Source of the DNA: Pedobacter sp. Leaf170
Lineage (GTDB): Bacteria; Bacteroidota; Bacteroidia; Sphingobacteriales; Sphingobacteriaceae
DNA: 64,000 nt
Assembly: GCF_920984665.1 (NCBI RefSeq)
Contig: NZ_CAKLBP010000001.1
Coordinates: forward strand, 710,858-774,857
Reading direction: 5' to 3'
Positions 27,132 through 36,720 of this stretch are shown here, piece after piece. The notes under the pieces were generated by a model. The model saw only the letters and a program-made list of their open reading frames with translations, did not search any database and was not told where the DNA came from. Numbering within the stretch: the stretch's first letter is position 1; each line of letters opens with the position of its first letter. The translations under genes were made by a program, and so were the position numbers.

Positions 27132-27620
27132 TTTACTTTCCTTTAATTGAATAGTTTTGTTGGGCCCGATTCGGGTCAGGCTTTCTCTTATTTGATTTAA
27201 ATCCTCGGCTTCAATATTTTTTAATGGAATTACTATACTCGCTGCCATCGAATCAACATCTCCTGCCCTATCATTATAAGTCTGAACAATTACATCATCG
27301 CTTTTTGTTCGCAAATATAATTTACCGGCTGTTGATGTTCCCAAATAATCCAAATCTTTAAATTTGGCAAGTTTAAATGCAAAGTATTCTACCTTTCCAC
27401 TGTTAAAGTAACGCTTATATCTGCAAAAACCGTTGTTAGTAACATTTAGCTCGTACTTCTTTATCGTGCTACTTTCCTGCGCAAAATCATAGTGTTCTGT
27501 AAAGCTCTTTTGCAAATAATTTACGTATTCATCAACCGAATCTACTGATGAAAAAGCATATAAAAACATACATAGAATAGGAATACACAATAATCGCAAG
27601 CAGAATGTAAACTTTTTCAT
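27126..27620 (-). CDS. Exported protein of unknown function
   Basis: The 164-residue product starts with a signal peptide (KKFTFCLRLLCIPILCMFLYAFSS, cleavage near residue 26) and continues as a soluble mixed alpha/beta protein without a known motif. It looks periplasmic. Its 3' end overlaps the convergent CCG-domain gene by six bases, with no terminator between them. Function unknown. Confidence 0.75.
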   Translation of the reverse strand: MKKFTFCLRLLCIPILCMFLYAFSSVDSVDEYVNYLQKSFTEHYDFAQESSTIKKYELNVTNNGFCRYKRYFNSGKVEYFAFKLAKFKDLDYLGTSTAGKLYLRTKSDDVIVQTYNDRAGDVDSMAASIVIPLKNIEAEDLNQIRESLTRIGPNKTIQLKESKL

Positions 27621-27659
27621 AGGGGTAGCGTTTTGATGAAAGCAAGTTAATTAAATTGA

Positions 27660-27667
27660 TAAATTTG
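27660..27667 (+). promoter_or_regulatory. -7 element placed four bases before an ATG
   Basis: TAAATTTG matches TAnnTTTG exactly and ends four bases before the ATG at 27672. Transcription would start at or next to the ATG, giving a leaderless mRNA. Confidence 0.6.
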
Positions 27668-27671
27668 TAAT

Positions 27672-28151
27672 ATGATTTTTTCTCCACAATCAAGAGTTTG
27701 GATATACCAGAGCAACCGTAAATTAACATCGATTGAAGAAAGAGAAATTCTTCAAAAACTTGAGGCCTTTACCAGTCAGTGGAAAGCTCACGGCAACGAA
27801 TTAATGGCAAAAGCCGAAATTCGCTACGGTTATTTTATTATTTTAATTGTTGATGAAGCCCAGGCAGGTATTACAGGTTGCTCAATAGACAGCTCTGTAA
27901 GAATCATTAAAGATATTGAGCAAACCCATGGGATTGATTTGTTCAATCGTTTCAATATAGCTTACAAGCTTGATGATGTGGTGCACGTTCAAGGCAAAGA
28001 AGATTTTGAAACTTTGGTAAACATTAAAAATGTAACACCAGAAACAATTGTTTTTAATAACATGGTTCAATCCTTGCAAGAACTAGAAACTAAATGGGAA
28101 ATTCCCTTTAAAAACAGCTGGCATGCCCAGGTTTTTGCTCACCTACTTTAA
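27672..28151 (+). CDS. Conserved Bacteroidota protein of unknown function
   Basis: A 159-residue soluble protein starting MIFSPQSRVWIYQSNRKLTSIEE. I recall close relatives in Bacteroidota often labelled ABC transporter ATPase, but no Walker A, signature or Walker B motif is present here, so that label is not supported. Other recognisable stretches are TSQWKAHGNELMAK and GCSIDSSVRIIKDIE. A -7 element four bases ahead suggests a leaderless transcript. Confidence 0.85.
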   Translation: MIFSPQSRVWIYQSNRKLTSIEEREILQKLEAFTSQWKAHGNELMAKAEIRYGYFIILIVDEAQAGITGCSIDSSVRIIKDIEQTHGIDLFNRFNIAYKLDDVVHVQGKEDFETLVNIKNVTPETIVFNNMVQSLQELETKWEIPFKNSWHAQVFAHLL

Positions 28152-28284
28152 AAATAATTCTATTCAACTTCACAGATATTTCGTAAAAAACTAATCCTCA
28201 ATAAAATAAGAGGTTAATTTTATGTTAAATGCCAAAACAATTTGATTGGTTAAATCATTATATTGGTTAAATCAAACAATATCT

Positions 28285-30702
28285 ATGGCACGCTGGTTAA
28301 AAATCTCCCTAAAAATAGTTTCAGCAATATTTATTTTAATCATTTTAACCTGGTTGGCCAGTGCATTTTACATCAGCAGAAATAAGAAAGAAATCTTAAG
28401 TTCCATTTTAGGGAAACTAAATAAAAACTTAAATGGAGAAATTACCGCAACCGGTATGGAACCCACATTACTTAAGAGTTTTCCCGGCGTATCAGTTTCT
28501 TTAAATGGTGTTTTATTACGAGATAGTTTATACAATCAGCACAAACACGATTTATTAAAAGCACAGGATATTGATGTTTCTTTAAACGTGCTATCTTTAA
28601 TTGTAGGCGACGTAAACATTAATCAAATTGCCATCAATAATGCTTCCATTTACATTTATACCGATACTAACGGATATAGTAATACAAGTATTTTTAAAAG
28701 TAAAGCTACAAAAACAGAAAAAACTGATTCTAAAACACCAGATTTTGCGGTGCGAAAAATAGACTTAAACAAAGTAAACTTAGTAATTGAGAACAAGAAA
28801 AGATTTAAGCTGTTCAATTTCAATATCGACCAGGTTCAGGGCAGATTAAAATATCCTGATAGTGGCTGGACTGGTAAAATACGTTTACGAACAATGGTAA
28901 ATAGCTTTGCTTTTAATACGCGAAAAGGCAGTTTCTTGAAAGATAAAGTTTTAGATGGGACACTTTCTGCACATTATAGTCGCAAAGACGATGCAGTTAT
29001 ATTAGAGCCTGAAATATTGAAAATTGGGGAGCATCCTTTTAAAATTGGTGCAAGGATAGATTTAGCTAAAGCTGGCTTTAACATTAGCATTGCAGTTGAC
29101 CAAATCTTATTTAAAGATGTTGCTATGCTGCTTTCGCCAAATATTTCATCAAAACTTTTAAAATTTGGAATTGAAAAACCAATTGACATTAGAGGAAACA
29201 TAATTGATGATGGTTCTGGGAAATATGGCGATCCGTTAATAAAAGTGGGAATTAAAGTTCGGGATAATGTAGTTAGTATACCCGCCGGGCAATTAACGGC
29301 GGCAAATTTTGATGGTTCATTTACCAATCAAGATACCCTTGGCGGTATAATAGGTGACGAGAATTCTTCTATCAAGTTCCATAACTTAACCGCTAAATAT
29401 TTTAATGCACCTTTAAAAATAGACAGTTTTACTGTTAACAATTTAGCCAGACCTATTGCTACCGGATTGGTAACATCGCAATTTCCATTAACTAACCTAA
29501 ATAATTCTATAGGAACTAACGATTTTGAGTTTAAAAACGGAACAGCCGATGTAAAACTGTATTGCAAAGCAGATATTGATAATTTTCGGTTTACAAAGCC
29601 AGTTGTTTCTGGCGCCATAAAAATCGCTAATGCTGATATTCTTTACATCCCACGCAAACTCCATTTAATAAAAAGTGCGCTTAACATCAATTTCAATCAA
29701 AATAATTTAATAATAAATAATGGCCATTTTCAACTTGGTAAAAGTGAATTAAACGTTAATTGCAATATTGCTAATTTTGCAAATTTATATTATACCGACC
29801 CTGAGAAAATTGTGGTTAACCTGAGCATGTATAGCCCACAATTATATTTAAATGAGTTTTTACCTTTTTTAGGACCAAGAACTGTAAAGAAGAAAAGTAA
29901 ATCTACAGGCGGCATGAAAACGGCTTCTAAAGAATTAAGTAATGTTTTAGAGCTATCTAAAATGAATATTCAACTTAAAGTTGATAAAGCTATCTATGAT
30001 AAATTTACTGCCAAAAATTTAAATGCGGATGTTTCACTTAGAGGTTCGGGCATTTACTTCAATAAAATTAGTGTAGCGCATGCTGGTGGTTTACTAACTT
30101 TAGATGGAAACATTATTCAGGAAACAGGCTCAAATGTTTTTAAAATCAACTCAAAAATCAGCCACGTTAGCGTAAAGGATTTTTTCTATTCATTTGATAA
30201 CTTTGGCCAAAACACAATAACGAACAAAAACCTGCAAGGCTATCTATCATCCTTAGTAAATATTTCTGGCAGAATCTCTCACGCTGGAAAAATTCTTCCC
30301 CGTTCTATAAACGGAAAAGTGGCTTTCAATCTAAAAAATGCAGCTTTAGTTAATTTCGAACCAATGGTTAAAGTGGGCAAATTTGCTTTTGCTAACCGTA
30401 ATTTATCTGATGTAAGAATTAATAATTTAGATGGAACATTGATTGTGAAAGGTGATAAAGTAGAAATTAAGCCAATGCAAATTAATTCCAGTGCATTAAA
30501 CTTTAATGTAAAAGGCATATATGCGCTAAACACCGGAACAAATGTAGAGATGGATATTCCCTTAAGAAATCCAAAAGGCGACGAAAACTTAACCAATAAA
30601 GAGAAACGCGAAGCCAGAATGAAAGGAATAGTACTTCACCTAAAAGCTATAGACGATGAGAAAGGTGGAATAAAAATCAGATGGAATAAAGAGCACGATT
30701 AA
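28285..30702 (+). CDS. AsmA-family protein
   Basis: An 805-residue protein with one N-terminal membrane helix (about residues 8-30, IVSAIFILIILTWLASAFYI) and a long beta-rich region. The opening SGL pattern EITATGMEPTLLKSFPGVSVSLNGVLL and the repeat-like strands KIDLNKVNLVIENKKRFK are typical of AsmA/TamB-type bridge proteins, thought to move lipids between the membranes. I prefer ATG 28285 over the upstream TTG at 28246, since the helix starts right after it. It stands alone before the carbohydrate locus. Confidence 0.88.
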   Translation: MARWLKISLKIVSAIFILIILTWLASAFYISRNKKEILSSILGKLNKNLNGEITATGMEPTLLKSFPGVSVSLNGVLLRDSLYNQHKHDLLKAQDIDVSLNVLSLIVGDVNINQIAINNASIYIYTDTNGYSNTSIFKSKATKTEKTDSKTPDFAVRKIDLNKVNLVIENKKRFKLFNFNIDQVQGRLKYPDSGWTGKIRLRTMVNSFAFNTRKGSFLKDKVLDGTLSAHYSRKDDAVILEPEILKIGEHPFKIGARIDLAKAGFNISIAVDQILFKDVAMLLSPNISSKLLKFGIEKPIDIRGNIIDDGSGKYGDPLIKVGIKVRDNVVSIPAGQLTAANFDGSFTNQDTLGGIIGDENSSIKFHNLTAKYFNAPLKIDSFTVNNLARPIATGLVTSQFPLTNLNNSIGTNDFEFKNGTADVKLYCKADIDNFRFTKPVVSGAIKIANADILYIPRKLHLIKSALNINFNQNNLIINNGHFQLGKSELNVNCNIANFANLYYTDPEKIVVNLSMYSPQLYLNEFLPFLGPRTVKKKSKSTGGMKTASKELSNVLELSKMNIQLKVDKAIYDKFTAKNLNADVSLRGSGIYFNKISVAHAGGLLTLDGNIIQETGSNVFKINSKISHVSVKDFFYSFDNFGQNTITNKNLQGYLSSLVNISGRISHAGKILPRSINGKVAFNLKNAALVNFEPMVKVGKFAFANRNLSDVRINNLDGTLIVKGDKVEIKPMQINSSALNFNVKGIYALNTGTNVEMDIPLRNPKGDENLTNKEKREARMKGIVLHLKAIDDEKGGIKIRWNKEHD

Positions 30703-30768
30703 TCTTACATATTAAGTAACAATTGTAACACACCTTTTGGGAGTGCCATAGAGTTTTATAGAAAATAG

Positions 30769-30776
30769 TATATTTG
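30769..30776 (+). promoter_or_regulatory. -7 element ahead of the glycosidase-like lipoprotein
   Basis: TATATTTG matches TAnnTTTG exactly and ends 11 bases before the ATG at 30788. It probably drives the lipoprotein and the overlapping fusion gene. Confidence 0.6.
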
Positions 30777-30787
30777 ATCTAATCATT

Positions 30788-32095
30788 ATGCTCTCAAAAA
30801 ATCTATCCCAAATTCTCTCAATATTACTCTTATTTTCAGTCTACTCTTGTACTGATAAGAAAATAGCGAATTCCAAAATTTCTATCCAGGAAATTAATGG
30901 AAAGTTTAACTTATTAAAAAACGGAAAAGTTTTTAATATTAAAGGTGCCTCCGGTTACACAAATTTAGAAGAACTAAAAAAATCAGGTGGCAACTCCATT
31001 AGAATATGGGACACAACGCATGTGGACAAAATTCTAAATGAAGCAAACAAGCATGGCATTTCAGTTATAGTAGGTTTACCTATTCCGCCAAGTAAATATT
31101 TGGATTATTATAATAACGAAGCCAAGGTTGAGGCTGATTTTAAAAAAATTGAAGCATTGGTAAATCGCCTTAAAACCAACCCTGCTGTTTTGATGTGGTG
31201 TGTTGGTAACGAGCTGGTATTTCCAAACAAACCTAACTATTACCATTTCTATAAATCATTTAATCGTATTGTTGATATGATACACAAGGATGATCCCGAC
31301 CATCCGGTAACGACTACGATGGTTAACTTCCAAAAAAATGATATTGTTAATATCAAATTAAGAACGAATATTGATATCATTTCCTTTAATATCTTTAGTA
31401 GAATATCTGAACTAAAGGATGACTTAAAAAATTTCAGTTGGTTTTGGGATGGACCTTATTTGATAACAGAGTGGAGTATTGATGGACCATGGGATGGCCA
31501 TGTTGAAACTGCCTGGAAAGCCAAAATTGAGCCTACAAGTACCTCAAAAGCGAAGGCTTACATTGATAGGTATCAAAAGTATATGCCAACTAACGACCCA
31601 CGATTTTTGGGTTCGTTCATTTTCTATTGGGGTCAGAAGCAAGAGATTACCCATACCTGGTTTAGCTTATTTGATGAATTCGGAAATAAAACTGAAGCTG
31701 CTTATGCCGTAGAAGAATTATGGAAAGGGAAAAAACTAGCTTACACCGGACCGAAAATTACCGATATAAATTTATCAGATAAAAAAGCGATAAGCAATAT
31801 TTTGCTAAAGCCACAAGAAGCACAAAACGCCCGTATTAATGTTCCCGGAGATACAAGTAATTTAGAAATTAAGTGGGAAATATATCCAGAAGATTGGTTT
31901 AAGAAAAACAACGTAGATAATGTTGTGAGACCATCAAAAATTGGCGGTTTAATAATACGGCAATCTGGATTTAGTGTCAGGTTTAACGCACCGGGCATTG
32001 AAGGACCTTACAGATTGTTTGCAACTGTTTTTGATAAACAAGGAAATATAGCAACCGCAAATATTCCATTTTACGTAGTTGGTAATGAAAAATAA
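30788..32095 (+). CDS. Glycosidase-like lipoprotein (GH2/GH5-type TIM barrel)
   Basis: A 435-residue exported protein with a lipobox ending at Cys21 (LLLFSVYSC). A TIM-barrel glycosidase fold follows: FNIKGASGYTNLEEL, GGNSIRIWDT, VLMWCVGNELVF with the acid/base candidate E142, and GPYLITEWSIDGPWD with the nucleophile candidate E228. The last 100 residues form an Ig-like domain (LEIKWEIYPEDWF, GPYRLFATVFDKQGN). The substrate is unknown. The fusion gene downstream starts 11 bases before this stop and carries a paralogous but degenerate version of the same barrel. Confidence 0.82.
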   Translation: MLSKNLSQILSILLLFSVYSCTDKKIANSKISIQEINGKFNLLKNGKVFNIKGASGYTNLEELKKSGGNSIRIWDTTHVDKILNEANKHGISVIVGLPIPPSKYLDYYNNEAKVEADFKKIEALVNRLKTNPAVLMWCVGNELVFPNKPNYYHFYKSFNRIVDMIHKDDPDHPVTTTMVNFQKNDIVNIKLRTNIDIISFNIFSRISELKDDLKNFSWFWDGPYLITEWSIDGPWDGHVETAWKAKIEPTSTSKAKAYIDRYQKYMPTNDPRFLGSFIFYWGQKQEITHTWFSLFDEFGNKTEAAYAVEELWKGKKLAYTGPKITDINLSDKKAISNILLKPQEAQNARINVPGDTSNLEIKWEIYPEDWFKKNNVDNVVRPSKIGGLIIRQSGFSVRFNAPGIEGPYRLFATVFDKQGNIATANIPFYVVGNEK

Positions 32096-32249
32096 ACCCG
32101 AAACTATAATTGCACCCTCAAAATGGGAACTGTTCCGTTTACGCATTATTATCATAGCTGGGGTTTTCGTGATGTTGCTCTTTTTAAACGAGGTTTTTAA
32201 AGGCACAGCAGAATATCCGGTATTATATTACATGCTAACCATAACATAA
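32085..32249 (+). pseudogene. 5' fragment of the GT2 fusion gene, cut off by a frameshift
   Basis: The frame from ATG 32085 encodes 54 residues (KNKPETIIAPSKWELFRLR, then a membrane helix IIIIAGVFVMLLFLNEVF) and ends in TAA at 32247-32249. Removing one copy of the 5-bp tandem duplication ATAAC-ATAAC (32241-32250) joins it in frame to the GT2 reading frame, giving LTITIVYTCSR without a break. So this is almost surely the true N-terminus of the downstream gene, separated by a +5 slip. It overlaps the lipoprotein stop by 11 bases. Confidence 0.8.
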
Positions 32250-32254
32250 CCATC

Positions 32255-35200
32255 GTGTATACTTGCTCAAGGCTTATACACGAATGGATTCATTACTTTT
32301 ATATAACCGTACCAACTGATAAAACGTTAAGTAAAGTATATACTGTGGATGTTTTTACAACATTTTGTAAAGGCGAGCCTTATAAAATGATTGAGGAAAC
32401 ACTTCAGGCTATAGTAAATATCACCTACCCACATCAATCTTATTTATGTGATGAATCTGATGCCCCCTACTTGAAAGACTTATGCAGGCAATTAGGTGGT
32501 CATCATGTAACCAGAATAGAAAAAATTAATGCTAAAGCTGGAAATATTAATAACGCTTTACGTCAATCTAACGGAGAATTATGTGTGGTTTTAGATCCAG
32601 ACCACGTTCCACAACCTGATTTTCTTGATCCTATAGTTGGTCATTTTAGTGATGAGAAAGTGGGCTACGTACAAATTGTGCAGGCATATAAAAATTATGG
32701 CGAAAGTCTTGTTGCAAAAGGTGCAGCACAACAAACCTTTCAGTTTTATGGTCCGATTATGATGACCATGAATAAGTATGGAACTGTACTTGCAATTGGG
32801 GCTAACTGCACATTTAGGAGAACGGCTCTGGAATCAATTGGCGGTCATGCTGCTGGCTTAGCCGAAGATATGAATACCGCGATGCATTTGCATGCTAAAG
32901 GCTGGAAATCGTTATATGTGCCGCAAGTATTAGCCAGAGGTTTGGTGCCTTCAACAATGTCTGCCTATTATTCGCAACAGTTAAAATGGTCAAGAGGTGT
33001 TTTCGAACTTTTGGTAACCTCCTATCCAAAACTTTTTAAAAATTTTACTTGGCAACAAAAAATTCATTATGCAGTAATTCCATTATACTATTTATCCGGA
33101 TTAGTATTTCTGATGAATTTCTTGATTCCAATTCTGTCGTTAATATTTAATACCAGTCCGATAAATATCGATTTCCTCTATTTTATGCTCTATGCAGGAC
33201 CTCTGGCCCTATTATCCTTTCTCATCAGGCTTTTTGTGCAACGTTGGGTTATGGAAGAAGAAGAAAGAGGTTTCCATGTTGTAGGCGGCCTATTAATGAT
33301 TGGAACCTGGTGGATTTTTCTGATTGGATTATATTATACCATTTTAAGAAAAAAGGTTCCATATAACCCTACACCTAAAGATGGTAAGGAGGAGACCAGT
33401 TGGAGCATAAACATTCCAAATATTTCTATTATCGTTTTAACGATAGCGGCAATTATTTATGGTTTAAATTCAGATTGGAACCCATACAACTTAATAATGA
33501 GTGGATTTGGTCTCGTAAACTGCCTTATTCTTAGCTTTTCAATATTGGCGAGCAGGCAGGCTGGTTTTAGAAAGATAAAAGAAAGTAAGCCAGTTTTAAA
33601 TACCATAATGTCTGGCCTGTCTGAATTTAAGAAAAGGTTTTGGCTGACTAGAAGATTTTTATACAAGCAAATTAGGCGTTCGGCATTGTTAATAGCAACT
33701 TTGATTGCAGCTTGTATCGGATTTTGGTCTTTCAAAAATAACTTCATATCAGAAAAAGTGACCATCCCAAACTATAATAAAAATATTTTAATACCTGGAA
33801 TATTCCTACCAGATAATACAAATGGATTATCCTCTGTAAAGAAAATTAACGAACAAGAGAATAAATCAAAACTCAATTTTGGCATCGTATCCCTTTATCT
33901 TTCATGGGGCGATGCTGAAAAATGCAAAGTCCCTAGGCAACTTATCGATTCGATCTATCAAAAAAAATCGATTCCGATGATAACCTGGGAACCCTGGCAA
34001 AGTTTATTTAATAATTCATCTAATTTAAAAGCTGAAATAATTGAGCAGAAGATTTTTAAACGCATTTTAGAGCATAAATTTGATACTTATTTAGCTGACT
34101 TCGCAGCACAAATAAAAAATATCAACAAACCAATATTTATTCGCTTTGCGCATGAAACAGACAACCCACTATATCCATGGAGCGCAACAGGATCAAACAC
34201 GCCTGCTGAGTTTAAACAAGCTTGGGCGTACATACATCAATTTTTTGCTAAAGAAAATGTTAATAATGTAATTTGGGTTTGGAATCCGTGGAAAGCTGAA
34301 GCCATAGATGAATATTTTCCTGGCAACAATGTAGTAGATTGGATAGGTGTAACTAATCTGAACTATGGCACTTCTGATAAAAGTAGTTATTCTATGGAGC
34401 AACTTTATCTACCATTTCATCAAAACAAAATATTTAGAACAGGTTTACCTGTGATGCTTGCAGAAATGGGTTCTCTACATAAAGCTAAGCAAAGCGATTG
34501 GTTTAATCAGACTACACAAACGTTAAAAAATAAATTCCCGGAAATTAAGGCCTATATTTTATTCGATAGTTCAGTAGATATGAATTTACCTAATGGCTGG
34601 ACAGGCGATAAACTGAATTGGCAAATAGAAAATTTTAATAGTTTTACTGAGCTTACAAAGCTGGAAAATAAACGTAGTAACTGGATTTTGTTTAATTATA
34701 ATGTAGATAAACCACATCAAAATAGAATTACAACCAAAAACAACAAGAACCTTAAATTTTTAAATCAAATTAGAGGCATTAACTATAAAAAAAATCAAAA
34801 CTGGTTTAGTAATGGAATCGTATTAAAAAAGCGTGATATAATTGAAGATTTAACTGAAATCAAAAAAATTGGCTTTAATACAATTAAGTTTTATGGACTT
34901 ACCATTTACGACAAAACCATTTTAAAAGCCGCCGACGATAAAAATTTGAAAGTTGTTATGGGTTATTGGGTTCCTGAAAATGTAAGTTTTATAGGGGATA
35001 GCCTGGAAATGCAAAATTTAGCAGATGAGATTTTCAAAAGTATCAAAGAGCATAAAGATAATTCAAATATAATCATGTGGAATATTGCTAATAATCCAAT
35101 GAAATCTTTACGTTTTAAAAATTTTAAACCCGATTTATATACAGAACAACAAGCATATTTTGTTTGGTTAAACACGTTAATTAAAAGAATAAAAACCATT

Positions 35201-35863
35201 GATAGCAGGCCATTAAGTGCAGATATTTATGTTGATGAACATCTTGAAGAGGATTACAACAAATTTGCACAAGCAATAACTGATATAGATTGTATAGGAG
35301 TAGTTGAGGAGGAAAGACAAAAAATGGAAGAAAAACTTCCTGAAGTAGAATCATTTTTAAGCAGCATTACACTAGAATCTTACTTAGCAGATAAAAATAT
35401 CGCAACTGGTTTTTTCATCTCCAGATGGCAAGAAGAAAAAACGACAAACTTTATATCTTTTAATGGTTTAAAGGATAATACAGATAAATTTAAAGTTGAG
35501 GCCTATCAATTGGCAAATCAATTAACTAATGGTAATCAGAAAATTGAAATACCACTCACTAAAATATTGCTACCTGCAACCACTATGTGGCCGAAAAGCC
35601 AGGTTACATTTAATGCATTAATTTTTGAAAATGGTCAATGGAAATTATCTGATGAGAAAAGTATTTTAAAATTTAGATGGGAAATTATTAAGTACGACCA
35701 ATTTAAAAATCCTATAGAAGTTAAAGACGCTGGTACCGGCACTAATGGAAATATAACTGTACCAGATGATCCGGAAAATTATAGAATAAGACTATATGTA
35801 TATAACGATAAAATGGTGCGTATTGTAGATTCTCAATTAAACATACGCCTAAAACGTAAGTAG
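32255..35863 (+). CDS. Three-domain GT2 glycosyltransferase - GH26 glycosidase - degenerate glycosidase fusion (5' end frameshifted)
   Basis: The open frame encodes 1,202 residues. Residues 1-470 are a cellulose-synthase-like GT2: VVLDPDH (D114, D116), AED (204-205) and QQLKW (241-245) plus several membrane helices. Residues 475-800 resemble GH26: FIRFAHETDN with E634 as acid/base candidate and VMLAEMGS with E737 as nucleophile candidate. Residues 835-1202 repeat the barrel and Ig-like tail of the upstream lipoprotein, but its NE motif reads NN (MWNIANN). GH26 enzymes act on beta-mannans and related beta-glucans; polymer made and cut here is unknown. The GTG at 32255 is not the true start. 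Confidence 0.85.
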   Translation: MYTCSRLIHEWIHYFYITVPTDKTLSKVYTVDVFTTFCKGEPYKMIEETLQAIVNITYPHQSYLCDESDAPYLKDLCRQLGGHHVTRIEKINAKAGNINNALRQSNGELCVVLDPDHVPQPDFLDPIVGHFSDEKVGYVQIVQAYKNYGESLVAKGAAQQTFQFYGPIMMTMNKYGTVLAIGANCTFRRTALESIGGHAAGLAEDMNTAMHLHAKGWKSLYVPQVLARGLVPSTMSAYYSQQLKWSRGVFELLVTSYPKLFKNFTWQQKIHYAVIPLYYLSGLVFLMNFLIPILSLIFNTSPINIDFLYFMLYAGPLALLSFLIRLFVQRWVMEEEERGFHVVGGLLMIGTWWIFLIGLYYTILRKKVPYNPTPKDGKEETSWSINIPNISIIVLTIAAIIYGLNSDWNPYNLIMSGFGLVNCLILSFSILASRQAGFRKIKESKPVLNTIMSGLSEFKKRFWLTRRFLYKQIRRSALLIATLIAACIGFWSFKNNFISEKVTIPNYNKNILIPGIFLPDNTNGLSSVKKINEQENKSKLNFGIVSLYLSWGDAEKCKVPRQLIDSIYQKKSIPMITWEPWQSLFNNSSNLKAEIIEQKIFKRILEHKFDTYLADFAAQIKNINKPIFIRFAHETDNPLYPWSATGSNTPAEFKQAWAYIHQFFAKENVNNVIWVWNPWKAEAIDEYFPGNNVVDWIGVTNLNYGTSDKSSYSMEQLYLPFHQNKIFRTGLPVMLAEMGSLHKAKQSDWFNQTTQTLKNKFPEIKAYILFDSSVDMNLPNGWTGDKLNWQIENFNSFTELTKLENKRSNWILFNYNVDKPHQNRITTKNNKNLKFLNQIRGINYKKNQNWFSNGIVLKKRDIIEDLTEIKKIGFNTIKFYGLTIYDKTILKAADDKNLKVVMGYWVPENVSFIGDSLEMQNLADEIFKSIKEHKDNSNIIMWNIANNPMKSLRFKNFKPDLYTEQQAYFVWLNTLIKRIKTIDSRPLSADIYVDEHLEEDYNKFAQAITDIDCIGVVEEERQKMEEKLPEVESFLSSITLESYLADKNIATGFFISRWQEEKTTNFISFNGLKDNTDKFKVEAYQLANQLTNGNQKIEIPLTKILLPATTMWPKSQVTFNALIFENGQWKLSDEKSILKFRWEIIKYDQFKNPIEVKDAGTGTNGNITVPDDPENYRIRLYVYNDKMVRIVDSQLNIRLKRK

Positions 35864-35991
35864 CTTTAATTAGGGTTGAGTTTTTTTGATTAGATGTGAA
35901 TAGAATTATCTTCAAAACGAATTTTTTGCGGGCATGTAAAAGATGGGATTAACATTGCCTATAACTTCTAATTTGAAGTGTTCATTTTAAC

Positions 35992-36720
35992 TCAAAAATC
36001 TAATGGTCCAAGGCGCTTCATATTTCTTAATATTAGATATTGGCGGTGCCTGATGTAAGGCGTAGCATTTTTGGGTGTCCAACGACGTGGATTTGGGAAA
36101 CATGATGCAATTAATGCTGCCTGATTTCTACTGAGTTTTTGGCAGGATTTGTTATAATATTCTTGTGCAGCTGCCTCGGCTCCGTAAATACCATCACCCA
36201 TCTCAATCACATTTAAGTATACTTCTAAAATTCTTTCTTTACTCCAAAAAATCTCTATCAATAAAGTAAAATAAGCTTCAAAACCTTTTCTTATCCAAGA
36301 GCGACCAGGCCATAAAAACACATTTTTAGCTGTTTGCTGTGAAATTGTACTACCGCCTTTCACTTTTTTCCCTTTTGCATTACTCGCGAAAGCCTTTTCT
36401 ATTGATTTAAAATCGAAGCCAATGTGTTTCAAAAAAAGTTGATCTTCGGCAGAAACGGCGGCCCTTTTCATGTTATCAGAAATATCTTCAAACCTGACCC
36501 ATTTTTTCTCCAACTTAAAGGCTTTCCCATCAGCTTTACGTTCAATGTTGCGCAACACCATCAACAAAGTTATTGGCGTATTAATAAAACGAAGTGCAAG
36601 AACCCAGATAACCGAAACTAAAAGAAAATAAATAAAAACCTTTGTTGCTATATCAATTGATTTCTTTAACCAAGGTCTTTTAGTTGTAGTTCTTGATTTC
36701 GATTTTCGTTTTTTCGTCAT
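35992..36720 (-). CDS. mtgA: Monofunctional peptidoglycan glycosyltransferase
   Basis: A 242-residue GT51 enzyme that polymerises lipid II. A membrane helix (about residues 26-46) is followed by the catalytic motif AVSAEDQLFLKHIGFD with E92, then KGGSTISQQTAKNVFLWPGR, ILEVYLNVIEMGDGIYGAEAAA and AALIASCFPNPRRWTP, all standard GT51 motifs. There is no transpeptidase domain, so it is monofunctional. It is transcribed alone, divergently from the SDR gene. Confidence 0.95.
   Translation of the reverse strand: MTKKRKSKSRTTTKRPWLKKSIDIATKVFIYFLLVSVIWVLALRFINTPITLLMVLRNIERKADGKAFKLEKKWVRFEDISDNMKRAAVSAEDQLFLKHIGFDFKSIEKAFASNAKGKKVKGGSTISQQTAKNVFLWPGRSWIRKGFEAYFTLLIEIFWSKERILEVYLNVIEMGDGIYGAEAAAQEYYNKSCQKLSRNQAALIASCFPNPRRWTPKNATPYIRHRQYLILRNMKRLGPLDF

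Noticed and set aside
27672-28151. ABC transporter ATPase label recalled for relatives of this protein
   Set aside because: No Walker A, Walker B or ABC signature is present in the 159 residues.
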